DNA of 43,757 nt from Leisingera sp. JC1 (GTDB lineage: Bacteria; Pseudomonadota; Alphaproteobacteria; Rhodobacterales; Rhodobacteraceae): positions 7,293 through 51,049 of the forward strand of contig NZ_LYUZ01000091.1 in assembly GCF_001679925.1 (NCBI RefSeq), read 5' to 3'. The translations under genes were made by a program, and so were the position numbers. Under the pieces are notes generated by a model. That model did not search any database. It saw only the letters and a list, made by a program, of their open reading frames with translations, and had not been told where the DNA came from. Positions 8,640 to 16,769 of the stretch are shown piece by piece. Positions within the stretch are counted from its first letter, which is position 1; every line of letters begins with the position of its first letter.

Positions 8640-9749
8640 ATGAAAACGCGCGCAGCCGTTGCCTTTGAGGCAAAGAAACCGCTTGAGATCGTCGAGTTAG
8701 ACCTTGAAGGCCCCAAGGCGGGCGAGGTTTTGGTGGAGATTGTCGCTACCGGCATCTGCCACACCGATGCCTATACGCTGGACGGGTTCGACAGCGAGGG
8801 GATCTTCCCCTCGGTGCTGGGCCATGAGGGCGCGGGCATCGTGCGCGAGGTGGGCGCGGGGGTGACCTCGGTCCAGCCCGGTGATCACGTGATCCCGCTT
8901 TACACCCCCGAATGCCGCCAGTGCAAAAGCTGCCTGTCGGGCAAGACCAACCTCTGCACCGCAATCCGCGCCACGCAAGGGCGCGGCGTGATGCCCGACG
9001 GCACCAGCCGCTTCAGCTACAAGGGGCTGCCGGTCTATCACTACATGGGCTGTTCGACGTTCTCGAATTTCACTGTCCTGCCCGAAATCGCTCTCGCCAA
9101 GATCCGTCAGGACGCGCCGTTCGAGAAAGCCTGTTATTGCGGCTGCGGCGTGACCACCGGGGTCGGCGCAGTGATCAATTCGGCCAAGGTGACGCCGGGC
9201 TCCAACGTGGTGGTCTTTGGGCTGGGCGGCATCGGGCTCAATGTTCTCCAGGCGGCGCGGATGGTCGGCGCCGACAAGATCATCGGTGTCGATATCAATG
9301 ATGACAAGGAAAGCTGGGGCCGCCGCTTCGGCATGACCGATTTCGTCAACCCGCTGAAGATCGAAGGAGATATCGTCCAGCATCTGGTGGCGCTGACCGA
9401 TGGCGGCGCTGACTATACCTTTGACTGCACCGGCAATACCACGGTGATGCGTCAGGCGCTGGAAGCCTGCCATCGCGGCTGGGGCGTCTCCACCGTGATC
9501 GGCGTGGCCGAGGCGGGCAAGGAAATTGCGACCCGGCCGTTCCAGTTGGTCACCGGGCGGGTCTGGCAGGGCTCGGCCTTTGGCGGCGCGAAAGGGCGCA
9601 CCGACGTGCCGAAGATCGTCGACTGGTACATGAGCGGCAAGATCGAGATCGACCCGATGATCACCCATGTGTTGAGCCTGGAAGAGATCAACAAGGGCTT
9701 TGATTTGATGCATGCGGGCCAGTCCATCCGGTCTGTCGTGGTGTTCTGA
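8640..9749 (+). CDS. frmA: S-(hydroxymethyl)glutathione dehydrogenase (class III alcohol dehydrogenase)
   Basis: A 369-residue class III alcohol dehydrogenase with all hallmarks: catalytic zinc ligands in GICHTDAY and GHEGAG, the structural zinc lobe [17 protein letters not shown], the CGCGVTTG segment with the third catalytic Cys, and the NAD motif GLGGIGLNV followed by an acidic residue in GVDIND, meaning NAD+. It oxidises the spontaneous formaldehyde-glutathione adduct to S-formylglutathione. Its place beside a P450 redox partner and a LigM-like demethylase indicates that it removes the formaldehyde released by oxidative O-demethylation. No S-formylglutathione hydrolase gene is seen nearby; that enzyme is presumably encoded elsewhere. 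Confidence 0.95.
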   Translation: MKTRAAVAFEAKKPLEIVELDLEGPKAGEVLVEIVATGICHTDAYTLDGFDSEGIFPSVLGHEGAGIVREVGAGVTSVQPGDHVIPLYTPECRQCKSCLSGKTNLCTAIRATQGRGVMPDGTSRFSYKGLPVYHYMGCSTFSNFTVLPEIALAKIRQDAPFEKACYCGCGVTTGVGAVINSAKVTPGSNVVVFGLGGIGLNVLQAARMVGADKIIGVDINDDKESWGRRFGMTDFVNPLKIEGDIVQHLVALTDGGADYTFDCTGNTTVMRQALEACHRGWGVSTVIGVAEAGKEIATRPFQLVTGRVWQGSAFGGAKGRTDVPKIVDWYMSGKIEIDPMITHVLSLEEINKGFDLMHAGQSIRSVVVF

Positions 9750-9780
9750 ACAAAGCTGAAATCCGGGAGGGAGGCCTGCG

Positions 9781-11013
9781 ATGGAGACTTGGGATTGTGT
9801 GATTGTCGGCGCGGGACATGGCGGTGCGCGAGCCGCCCATACCCTGCGTCAGGCTGGATTCGAGGGCAGCATCGCGCTGATCGGTGACGAGGCGGAACTG
9901 CCTTATGACCGACCCAGCGTGTCCAAGGATTACCTGTCCGGCAAGAAATGCTTTGATCGGATCGGGCTACACCCGGAAAGCTTCTGGAGCACGCGCGAGA
10001 TTGATCTGCGCCTGAAAACCCGGGTCGTCTCGGTGGCGGCCGAGGCCCATAGCGTGACCTGCGACAATGGCGAGATGCTAGGCTACCGTCATCTGATCTG
10101 GTCCGCCGGCGGCGCGCCCCGGCGGCTTGCCTGTCCCGGCGCCGATCTGCCCGGCGTGTATTACCTGCGCAGCAAGGGTGACGCGGATGCGCTGATGGCC
10201 CATCTTGATCGCGCAAGCTGCGCTGTGATTATCGGCGGCGGCTATATCGGGCTTGAGGCGGCAGCGGTGCTGCGCGCTAAGGGGATCGCGGTCACTTTGC
10301 TCGAAGCGCAGGAGCGCGTGCTCGCCCGGGTCACGGCGGAACCGGTCTCGGAATTCTACCAATCGCGTCACCGCGCCGAGGGCGTGGATCTGCGCCTCTC
10401 CAGTGCCGTGTCGGCGATCCTGGGCACCGAGGCCGTCGCCCGGGTGCAACTGAGCGATGGTGAAGAGATTGCGGCTGATCTGGTGATCGTCGGGGTCGGG
10501 ATCATCCCCGAAACCGGGGCGCTGGAGGCCGCCGGGGCGGAGATCTCCAACGGCATTCTTGTCGATGACACATGCCAAAGCAGCCTGCCCGACATCTATT
10601 GCATCGGCGATTGCGCCCTGTTGCGCGACGGGCCTGGGGTCCGGATCGAATCCGTGCAGAACGCTAATGATCAGGCCGCAACCGTGGCCAAAGCGATCTG
10701 CGGTGACCCCCAGCCCTATCGCGCCCTGCCCTGGTTCTGGTCGAACCAATATGACCTGCGCTTGCAGACCATCGGGCTCAATGTCGGGTTTGATGATTGG
10801 GTGCTGCGCGGCGATCCCGCCTCCGGTGCCTTCTCGCTGGCCTATCTCAAGGCGGGCAAGCTGATCGCCATTGACTGCATCAACCGCCCGAAGGATTACG
10901 TGCAGGGCCGCAAGCTGATCGAGGCCGGGCTGACCCCCGCCCGTGAGACGCTGGCTGATATTTCGGTGCTGCTGACCGATCTTCTGCCCGCCGCCGTCAC
11001 CTCGGTGGCCTGA
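9781..11013 (+). CDS. FAD-dependent ferredoxin reductase (putidaredoxin/rhodocoxin reductase type)
   Basis: A 410-residue two-dinucleotide-binding flavoprotein. The FAD motif is VGAGHGGARAAHTLR (10-24), the conserved PYDRPSVSKDYLSG follows, the NAD(P) motif IIGGGYIGLEAA is near residue 148, and the second FAD contact is CIGDCAL near residue 277. These match reductases that pass electrons from NADH to a 2Fe-2S ferredoxin serving a class I bacterial P450. The matching ferredoxin is at 20020 and the P450 at 15567, in another operon with the same operator. GGGAGGGAGG just upstream gives strong translation initiation. It is the last gene of its operon, before a UUCG-loop hairpin. Confidence 0.92.
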   Translation: METWDCVIVGAGHGGARAAHTLRQAGFEGSIALIGDEAELPYDRPSVSKDYLSGKKCFDRIGLHPESFWSTREIDLRLKTRVVSVAAEAHSVTCDNGEMLGYRHLIWSAGGAPRRLACPGADLPGVYYLRSKGDADALMAHLDRASCAVIIGGGYIGLEAAAVLRAKGIAVTLLEAQERVLARVTAEPVSEFYQSRHRAEGVDLRLSSAVSAILGTEAVARVQLSDGEEIAADLVIVGVGIIPETGALEAAGAEISNGILVDDTCQSSLPDIYCIGDCALLRDGPGVRIESVQNANDQAATVAKAICGDPQPYRALPWFWSNQYDLRLQTIGLNVGFDDWVLRGDPASGAFSLAYLKAGKLIAIDCINRPKDYVQGRKLIEAGLTPARETLADISVLLTDLLPAAVTSVA

Positions 11014-11022
11014 TTTTGCATG

Positions 11023-11036
11023 CCCGGTTCGCCGGG
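11023..11036 (+). terminator. Short GC hairpin with TTCG loop after the ferredoxin reductase
   Basis: CCCGG-TTCG-CCGGG (11023-11036) is followed by TTTC and lies 9 bp after the reductase stop. A five-pair stem with the very stable UUCG loop is a plausible but weak intrinsic terminator. The remaining stretch to 11211 shows no gene. Confidence 0.5.
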
Positions 11037-11211
11037 TTTCTGACCTGACAGCGATCATGGACTCGGAAATTCCCCGGCGTTCAGCGGCGGGTCTGCTTCC
11101 CTCGCCATGACATGCCGTCGTGACTTCACAAAGCAAACCACTAATCTCGGTCGACTTTCGCCGCCAAGGGCGCGGGACCAACACGGGCCCGGCTCCCAGG
11201 AGAAATCCGGC

Positions 11212-12588
11212 TCACTGTTTTCCGGACTTGAAAACCTTGTCGAAATAGGGTGCCGGCGCAACCTTGACACGGATTTCGCGTAGGCTATGCGCATCGACGG
11301 TGGCACGTTTGCTGCCGGGCTCGCCCCAGAGCATGGCCAGTTCGGTGCCCGGTTCGGCATCGTCCAGCCCGACGATCCCAAGCGAGATCATCTTGTTGTT
11401 GAGCGCGGTAAAGCCCGGCCAAGTCGAGAAGCCAGTGATATTACCATTGCGCAGCAGCGTGTCGGCCTGGAAGGTCGCATACATCGGCATCGGCATGGCG
11501 ATGAACTGCGCGCCGCCATCCCGGCGAAAGATCGCATCGCCCATCACTCGCGCGACGTCTTCGTCATTCCATTCCAGCGTCACCTTGGTCCGGCTCTGGT
11601 TGGCCTTCTTCTCTTCCAGCGCGGCGGCGCCGATGAAGTCGCGATCCCAGTCCACCAGACCGCCATAGCCGATCTCGATCGGATCGACATAGTAATCCTC
11701 GACCTTGTCGGACAGCATGCTGCCGCCCAGCGAGGCCACGGATTCCAGGAAATAGGCGCTCAGCCATTCGCGATAGGGCAGCATCTCGGCGCTGGAATAG
11801 ATTGCCGGGATCGGCATCGGCAGCCAGCCCGAATGCTGTGCCGTGGTGGAATAAGCCATGGCGCCGACCTTGCGCATGCCGTATTTCGCGCCGACTTCGT
11901 CAAAGGCCTCGCGCACCGCCTGCTGATGATCCCAGGCACCATAAAGCTCAAAGCCTGGCGTGCCCGCCATCCCGTGACGCAGCGCGCGCACCGGCTTGTC
12001 GGCAATCGTCATGTCTCCCATGCGGAAGAACTTGATATCGGGCAGCGTGCCGCCGGTGATTTCGCGCATCAGCTCCAGCGCCTGCGGGCCCTGAATCTGG
12101 AAACGGAAGCTGTGGCGGGGACGCTGGCCGATCGACCAGTTGTCATCCTTGGTCGCCTTCACATCGTAGTTCGAGCTTTCGGTGTGATAAAGCAGCCAGT
12201 CGCTCGCAAAGGGCGCGCCGACAACGCGAAAGAAGGTCTCGCTTTCGCGGAACAGGATTGCATCGGCGATGAAATTGCCGTCATGCCCGGCCAGCACGAT
12301 CTGCTTGGCGCGCAGCTCCTGGAAGGGGTCGAATTTGTTCAATGCGATTTCCGACAGGAAAGGGATGACCTGGGTGCCATGCAGATGCAGCTCGGTCATG
12401 TGGTAGGATTGCTCCAGCAGCGCCACGCCCTCGTTCCAGGCGCGCTGCTCAGCCCGCCAGTTGGAGAATTCCGGCGGAATGCCCGGGAAGACATAGGGGC
12501 CAAGATTGGAGCTGCGCAGGAAATTCACCGCACCACCTGCATTGTTGATCAATGTCTCCAGGCTTGCGGGGCCGTTGTTCATTGTCAT
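11212..12588 (-). CDS. LigM/DesA-like tetrahydrofolate-dependent aromatic O-demethylase
   Basis: A 458-residue GcvT-fold protein that closely resembles Sphingobium LigM and DesA, which move the methyl group of vanillate, 3-O-methylgallate or syringate to tetrahydrofolate. Shared stretches include the N-terminal NLGPYVFPGIPPEFSNWRAEQ, the central FRFQIQGPQALE and RALRHGMAGTPGFELYG, and SGWLPMPIPAIYSS with EDYYVDPIEIGYG. GGGAGG eight bases before the ATG fixes the start. It is transcribed away from the GST, in the opposite direction to the other pathway genes, and no copy of the shared operator lies close to its own start. No metF, ligH or other C1 genes accompany it. A dimethylglycine- or sarcosine-type substrate is less likely given the LigM-specific stretches. 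Confidence 0.85.
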   Translation of the reverse strand: MTMNNGPASLETLINNAGGAVNFLRSSNLGPYVFPGIPPEFSNWRAEQRAWNEGVALLEQSYHMTELHLHGTQVIPFLSEIALNKFDPFQELRAKQIVLAGHDGNFIADAILFRESETFFRVVGAPFASDWLLYHTESSNYDVKATKDDNWSIGQRPRHSFRFQIQGPQALELMREITGGTLPDIKFFRMGDMTIADKPVRALRHGMAGTPGFELYGAWDHQQAVREAFDEVGAKYGMRKVGAMAYSTTAQHSGWLPMPIPAIYSSAEMLPYREWLSAYFLESVASLGGSMLSDKVEDYYVDPIEIGYGGLVDWDRDFIGAAALEEKKANQSRTKVTLEWNDEDVARVMGDAIFRRDGGAQFIAMPMPMYATFQADTLLRNGNITGFSTWPGFTALNNKMISLGIVGLDDAEPGTELAMLWGEPGSKRATVDAHSLREIRVKVAPAPYFDKVFKSGKQ

Positions 12589-12907
12589 AGTCGTTTCCTC
12601 CCTGCACTATGATTTGGCAGCCAGATTGGCTTGACCTGTTGAAGGATGCGCGATGGACCCTGCTGGGCCGCAGGCGGCATCCGTTTTCAATATGATTGAT
12701 CACCTCACTCACCGTGGTGGCAATCCTTCAGCCCTCCGCGACTTGCGTCAGACAGTTCGCTGCTTTGTAAATTCTATTCCGCAAAGGGGGATGGATCCGC
12801 ACGGGTCGCGTGGTCGCCGCAGCGAAGAAATCGCGATGCTGTCGTTGGAACAAAACATGCATATTTTTCCTCCCTTGCACGCCCGCATCTCCTAGTCACG
12901 AGCTTGC
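12589..12907. other. Divergent intergenic region between the LigM-like gene and the GST
   Basis: No convincing coding frame was found in these 319 bases. The stretch holds the leader of the LigM-like gene (its Shine-Dalgarno is around 12597-12602) and leads into operator C. It lacks the ATACC-N4-GGTAT palindrome near 12588, so the demethylase may be controlled differently. Confidence 0.6.
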
Positions 12908-12939
12908 GTACCATTTAGGATACGGATACCATAGGGAAT
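12908..12939 (+). promoter_or_regulatory. Shared operator, site C (double site)
   Basis: A degenerate first copy GTACC-ATTT-AGGAT (12908-12921) is followed 18 bp later by ATACC-ATA-GGGAA (12926-12938), the same spacing as the other double sites. TTGCGT (12904-12909), 17 bases before TACCAT (12927-12932), could be the promoter. The site ends about 70 bp before the GST start. Confidence 0.6.
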
Positions 12940-13007
12940 GTAAATATCGTGAAACCGGGATTTGCGCCAATCAAGAAGGTGCATTCCAGCCGGACAAAAG
13001 GCCTTAC

Positions 13008-13814
13008 ATGGATCTTCAGACTGTAAACCCCGAAGACGTGATCCTCTATGCGGCTTGGGGCTGCCCCTTCTCGCATCGCCCCCTTGCGGCCCTGCATTTG
13101 CTGGGGCTGGAGGCGCATGTTCCAGTGCTCTTTGTCGAAGATATCAAACGCGAAGAGGGCTGGCGTTTTGCCACGCCGGATCTGGTCTTTGGCGCGCGCA
13201 ACCTGCCCGAGCTCTACCAGATCGCCGCGCCCGGGGGAGACCACCGCCCCTCGGTGCCGATCCTGATCAACCGCGCGGCGCGGCTGATCCTCTCGACCGA
13301 ATCGCTCGATATCCTGCGCTGGATCGCCACCGGTTTTGCGGGCGCCGTTCCGGTGCCGCTGGATCTGTGTCCGGAACCGCAGCGTGACGAGATCGCCGCG
13401 CTTGTCAGCTTCATCCACGACCGGATCACACGCGCGGTCTATCGTGTCGGGCTGACCCGGGATCAACAGGTCTATGAAACCGAATGCCGGGCGCTGTTCG
13501 ACGCCCTTGACGATATCGAGCAGCGGCTTAGGGGGAATGACTACCTGCTGGGCGCAACGCCGAGCGAGGCGGATCTGGTGTTGTTCCCAACGCTGGTGCG
13601 GTTCGATGCGATCTACGGGCCGCTGTTTCGCTGTTCGCTGGCGCGGGTCACCGATTATCCTGGGCTCTCTGCCTATCTGCGCCGTTGTCTCGCGATCCCC
13701 GGCCTGGCAGCCAGCTTTGATCTGGGCCGCGCCAAGACCAATTACTTCCGTAGCATCATCCATCGCCCGGACGGCGCGTTTGAGATCAACCCCTCGGGGA
13801 TCGTGCCGCTATAA
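13008..13814 (+). CDS. Glutathione S-transferase, short glutathionyl-hydroquinone-reductase (Xi/ECM4)-like
   Basis: A 268-residue GST. The N-terminal active site CPFSHR (about residues 19-24) resembles the CPWAHR of ECM4/YqjG/PcpF glutathionyl-hydroquinone reductases. The C-terminal YFRSIIHRPDG and NPSGIVPL match the end of that family. Such enzymes use the active-site Cys to strip glutathione from glutathionyl-hydroquinones formed when quinones react with glutathione. The protein is about 50-60 residues shorter than typical members. The frame is open upstream, but ATG 13008 (MDLQTVNPEDVILYAAWG) fits the thioredoxin-fold start. The presence of this gene suggests that a quinone or hydroquinone forms in the pathway. 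Its C-terminal part recurs in the fused pseudogene at 26655. Confidence 0.82.
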   Translation: MDLQTVNPEDVILYAAWGCPFSHRPLAALHLLGLEAHVPVLFVEDIKREEGWRFATPDLVFGARNLPELYQIAAPGGDHRPSVPILINRAARLILSTESLDILRWIATGFAGAVPVPLDLCPEPQRDEIAALVSFIHDRITRAVYRVGLTRDQQVYETECRALFDALDDIEQRLRGNDYLLGATPSEADLVLFPTLVRFDAIYGPLFRCSLARVTDYPGLSAYLRRCLAIPGLAASFDLGRAKTNYFRSIIHRPDGAFEINPSGIVPL

Positions 13815-13844
13815 CGGTTGCCCCATATTTCGAAAGGAATCCCA

Positions 13845-14129
13845 ATGCCGACATATTCCTACCGCCTCACGCTGACGCCCATTGATCCGGCCAGCGGCGA
13901 CAGTAGCGGCGATGCGGTGACCGCCGAACTGGAAAGCCATGACGATATCGCAGAGATCATCGCCAAGCTGCGCAGGCGGCCAGATCTCGATGGAAATGAA
14001 GCCGCCGTTCTGGGATTGGGATTGAAGAGCCTCGGCTGGGTGCTGCTGCGGCACAAAAAGTCGCCTTTCTATGCCGGACTCCTGGGGCAGCTAGGCACCT
14101 TCATCAAATCGCTGAAAACAGCGGGCTGA
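13845..14129 (+). CDS. DUF3861 family small protein
   Basis: A 94-residue protein that begins MPTYSYRLTLTPID after an AAAGGAA ribosome site and carries the family stretches ESHDDIAEIIAKLR and LGLGLKSLGWVLLRHKKSPF. The function of DUF3861 is unknown. It starts 30 bp after the GST and is probably cotranscribed with it under operator C. Confidence 0.75.
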   Translation: MPTYSYRLTLTPIDPASGDSSGDAVTAELESHDDIAEIIAKLRRRPDLDGNEAAVLGLGLKSLGWVLLRHKKSPFYAGLLGQLGTFIKSLKTAG

Positions 14130-14137
14130 AACTGCCG

Positions 14138-14296
14138 TTGGGCGGAGGCGGGACCTACTGCTATTCCAATTCAGCGACCGGGCGGTTGTTCGTCGTTTCA
14201 CTGAGCACAGGCTGCCGCGGGTGGCACACCCGGGCCGCGCCTGAACCCTCCGGTTTCGTGCCTGAGCTGGACCAGATCGTTGACGAATTTCAGTGA
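14138..14296 (+). other. Possible coding remnant downstream of DUF3861
   Basis: A frame ending with TGA at 14294-14296 reads GGGGTYCYSNSATGRLF and ends in FVPELDQIVDEFQ. It looks protein-like but has no good start and no family could be recognised. It may be the 3' remnant of a gene cut when the GST/DUF3861 pair and the tetR gene came together. It may also be chance. Confidence 0.2.
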
Positions 14297-14302
14297 CGCG
14301 CT

Positions 14303-14926
14303 CTAGCGTTGGATTGGCTCGGAGGCTGGTGGCCCAATCATCAGGCGCAACATTTCGTCCAGCATTTCGCCGGATGTGTTAACTTTCAGAAACCCTGAGA
14401 TCCCACCATAGGTCACTTCTAGAACGAGGCCCCCAAGATTGAGGGGTGAAATCCGTGTCGGCGAAATATTCAGTTTTTCCGCCAGAAGCTCTCCGACACC
14501 TTTCCACTGCGAATAGAAGATGTGCAGCTGAGGATTTTCGGTATCACCATCATGGATGGTGCGCCGCACGAATTCGATTGCGATGGTGCCCCATTTCTGA
14601 TTGGCGCTGCGGGCATCGCTCCAGCTTTTCAAAGCCTGGAGTATGCTCTCAACATCCTGCAGCGGTGCAAACAACTCGGTCAATTCCTCAACATCATTAG
14701 ATGCATTGGTTTGCAGCAGTTGCAGAAGGATGTCTTCCTTGCTGTTGAAATTCGAGTAGAAGGCCCCCTTCGAAAACCCGGCCTCCTCCGCGATCATTTC
14801 CACTGATGCGCCATCATAACCGTAGCGCGACACCACTTCGAAGGCAGAATCGAGCAATCTCTTACGAGTGAGAGCCTGGCTTTCAGCGCGCGAAAGTCTT
14901 TTTCTATTTGGAGCAGGAGGGGTCAT
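14303..14926 (-). CDS. TetR-family transcriptional regulator, probable repressor of the aromatic regulon
   Basis: A 207-residue TetR protein. The N-terminal helix-turn-helix is clear: RKRLLDSAFEVVSRYGY, then VEMIAEEAGFSKGAFYSNF and KEDILLQLL. The ligand-binding C-terminal domain is of normal length. The start is set at ATG 14926 because AAGGAAAAAGGG precedes it; an upstream ATG at 14974 would overlap doxX. It lies just downstream of doxX on the minus strand, inside the catabolic cluster and divergent from the P450 operon. The repeated palindrome ATACC-N4-GGTAT in front of the surrounding operons has the size and symmetry of a TetR operator, so this protein is its likely reader; that link is inference. 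An aromatic substrate or its CoA- or acid intermediate may be the inducer. Confidence 0.9.
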   Translation of the reverse strand: MTPPAPNRKRLSRAESQALTRKRLLDSAFEVVSRYGYDGASVEMIAEEAGFSKGAFYSNFNSKEDILLQLLQTNASNDVEELTELFAPLQDVESILQALKSWSDARSANQKWGTIAIEFVRRTIHDGDTENPQLHIFYSQWKGVGELLAEKLNISPTRISPLNLGGLVLEVTYGGISGFLKVNTSGEMLDEMLRLMIGPPASEPIQR

Positions 14927-14957
14927 GGGATCCCTTTTTCCTTTCGTTACAGTGCGG

Positions 14958-15314
14958 TTAGTTGAAGCCGGCAATCAGGCATATCGCCGCCCAGAACAAA
15001 GGGTATTCAGGACCCATGTTCTGCCAGCGCCAATTCATACCATTAATCTTCACAACCGCAAACGCAGCCCCCGCCAATACGATTGCGCCGGCCAATCCAC
15101 CGAGTCGTGGTACGACACCGACACCCAGACCGACGAGCGCAACAAGTTCCATTGCAATCGCCGCCACTAAAAAGACCGCGCCCGGCCTCAGTCCGGCAGC
15201 TTCAAACGTTCCTTGTGCCTTAGCGAAGTGAGTGACTTTCCCGAACAGGTGAGGGACAAACCAAGCTCCGCACAAGATCTGAGTGAGGCGAAAAATGTCA
15301 ATGTTATCCGTCAA
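14958..15314 (-). CDS. DoxX-like small membrane protein
   Basis: A protein of about 118 residues with four hydrophobic segments and the DoxX-type pattern RLTQILCGAWFVPHLFGKV near the N-terminus. Later come ELVALVGLGVGVVPRLGGLAGAIVLAG and a final EYPLFWAAICLIAGFN. The start is probably TTG at 15314, six bases after AAGGGA; no ATG fits this point. It lies directly upstream of tetR and is presumably cotranscribed. DoxX/DUF4870-like proteins have no agreed role. A membrane redox or quinone function has been suggested for relatives and would suit the pathway, but this is speculative. Confidence 0.7.
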   Translation of the reverse strand: MTDNIDIFRLTQILCGAWFVPHLFGKVTHFAKAQGTFEAAGLRPGAVFLVAAIAMELVALVGLGVGVVPRLGGLAGAIVLAGAAFAVVKINGMNWRWQNMGPEYPLFWAAICLIAGFN

Positions 15315-15369
15315 TTGTTGTCCCTTCGTGAGGTATGGTGCAGGCAGCAATGCAAAGGTTGCAAATAAA

Positions 15370-15398
15370 TGGTATCTGGAGACCGAACGGGATGTCAA
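15370..15398 (-). promoter_or_regulatory. Promoter of doxX-tetR with an operator half-site
   Basis: Reading the minus strand, TTGACA (15398-15393), a 17-base spacer and ATACCA (15375-15370) form a near-consensus promoter. Its -10 coincides with one ATACC half of the shared palindrome, and the other half is degenerate. This geometry is the same as at sites A and G and suggests autoregulation. Confidence 0.6.
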
Positions 15399-15432
15399 TG
15401 GTCCGCTCCGTCTTTTTTTCACGTGGTGGCAA

Positions 15433-15487
15433 TTGACTCGGAGCCCTCAATCCAACATACTCAATGGTATCCAGACACTAACAGTAT
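15433..15487 (+). promoter_or_regulatory. Promoter with shared operator, site D (double site), before the P450 operon
   Basis: TTGACT (15433-15438) lies 17 bases before CATACT (15456-15461). ATACT-CAAT-GGTAT (15457-15470) is followed exactly 18 bp later by ACACT-AAC-AGTAT (15475-15487). The operator therefore covers the -10 region and the likely transcription start of the P450 operon. Confidence 0.72.
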
Positions 15488-15566
15488 CCCTTTAGGGGCG
15501 TGCTTTATGAGGATGGAGCCGGGAGGGAGAGCCCGGCAGAAGCCAGATCGCAAGGGAGGAGACGCG

Positions 15567-16769
15567 ATGTCGCTAGATTATTTGAACCCGGACGCACTAT
15601 TCAGCGATCCCTATCCGGTGTTTGCGCGGTTGCGTCAGGAGGCTCCGGTACACTTCTATGAAGGGACACATGAGTTTCTCGTGACCCGCTATGATGATTG
15701 CCGCGCCGTTGGCAGCAATGATAAAGTTTTTGGGCCGGCGGCGACCGAGGGGCGCCCGGAATTCCGCGTCATGGGCACCCCCAATGTGCTGACCATGTCC
15801 GGCGAAAGCCATCAGAACCTGCGCAAGGGAATCGACGCGATCGTCGATCAGCCGCATGTGCGCGGCTATGTGGATCAGCTGACGCGGCCGGTGGTGCAAC
15901 GTTTCCTGGACGAGTTGAAACCCAAGGGCGAGGCCAATCTGACCACCGAACTGTTCGAGCCGATCTCGGTGCGCTGCATCGGCGATGCGCTTGGCTTTAC
16001 CGACACGCCCCTGGAAAATCTCTATGAGTGGTTCTACGCCATGGCCGATGGGCTGGCGCTCGGGGCCGGGGCGCCGTTCCCCGATCCGCAGGCGGTCTGG
16101 GACCGGCTGGATCGCACGAATGCGGATATCAACAAACATTTCGGCGCACTTTACGAGGCCTGTCTGGCCAAGCCGCGTCCGCAGGCGATCACCAACCATA
16201 TCATCTATGGTGGCATGGCCGATGGAAAGGTGCGCAGCTTCGAGGAACTGCTGCCGACGATGCGGGTGATCTTCCTTGGTGGTTTCCAGGAACCGGGCCA
16301 CGCTGCCGCGAATGCCGCCGCAGGTCTCCTTGCCGACGAGGGACAGCGCAATGCGATGCTGGAGGCGCCCGAGGATCTGGCGATGAAAGCCTTTGACGAA
16401 GGGCTGCGCTGGATCGCTCCGATCGGCGTCACCCCGCGCGTGGCGAGCGAGGATTTTGAGCTGAACGGCGTCAGGATCCCGGCGGGATCGACCGTCGCCA
16501 TCGTCATGGCCTCGGCCAATCGCGACGAGTCGCGTTTCGACAATCCCGACAAGTTCGACATGTTCCGCAAGAAGAAGCCGCATCTGACCTTTGGCTTCCG
16601 ACCGCATTTCTGCTCGGGCCACTTCCTGAGCCGCGCAATGGGCGAAATCATTATGACTGAAGTGTTCAAGCAGCTGCCGAACATCCGTCTTGACCCCGAA
16701 AAGGAGGTGGTCGCTAGCGGCTGGCGCTTCCGGGGCGTCAAGGAACTCCACGCGAAATGGGACGCCTGA
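15567..16769 (+). CDS. Cytochrome P450, CYP255 (GcoA)-like aromatic O-demethylase
   Basis: A 400-residue P450. AGGGAGGA six bases before ATG 15567 supports this start over the longer open frame. The K-helix ExxR is E278-R281, and the haem loop FGFRPHFCSG (342-351) has Cys349 but Arg at the usual second Gly. The I helix reads GGFQEPGH (238-245) without the common acid-Thr pair, as in guaiacol demethylase GcoA. The C-terminal GWRFRGVKELHAKWDA also mirrors GcoA (CYP255A). That family removes the methyl group of guaiacol-type compounds as formaldehyde. Unlike GcoA, whose GcoB reductase is one fused protein, this P450 comes with a separate ferredoxin and ferredoxin reductase. The stop overlaps the next start. 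Confidence 0.85.
   Translation: MSLDYLNPDALFSDPYPVFARLRQEAPVHFYEGTHEFLVTRYDDCRAVGSNDKVFGPAATEGRPEFRVMGTPNVLTMSGESHQNLRKGIDAIVDQPHVRGYVDQLTRPVVQRFLDELKPKGEANLTTELFEPISVRCIGDALGFTDTPLENLYEWFYAMADGLALGAGAPFPDPQAVWDRLDRTNADINKHFGALYEACLAKPRPQAITNHIIYGGMADGKVRSFEELLPTMRVIFLGGFQEPGHAAANAAAGLLADEGQRNAMLEAPEDLAMKAFDEGLRWIAPIGVTPRVASEDFELNGVRIPAGSTVAIVMASANRDESRFDNPDKFDMFRKKKPHLTFGFRPHFCSGHFLSRAMGEIIMTEVFKQLPNIRLDPEKEVVASGWRFRGVKELHAKWDA

Noticed and set aside
15597-16751. Minus-strand 384-codon frame opposite the P450
   Set aside because: It is the antisense shadow of a clearly recognisable P450 gene. The same applies to long minus-strand frames opposite the MDR gene (4486-5751), the hydroxylase (5911-7170) and pntB (29543-30766).
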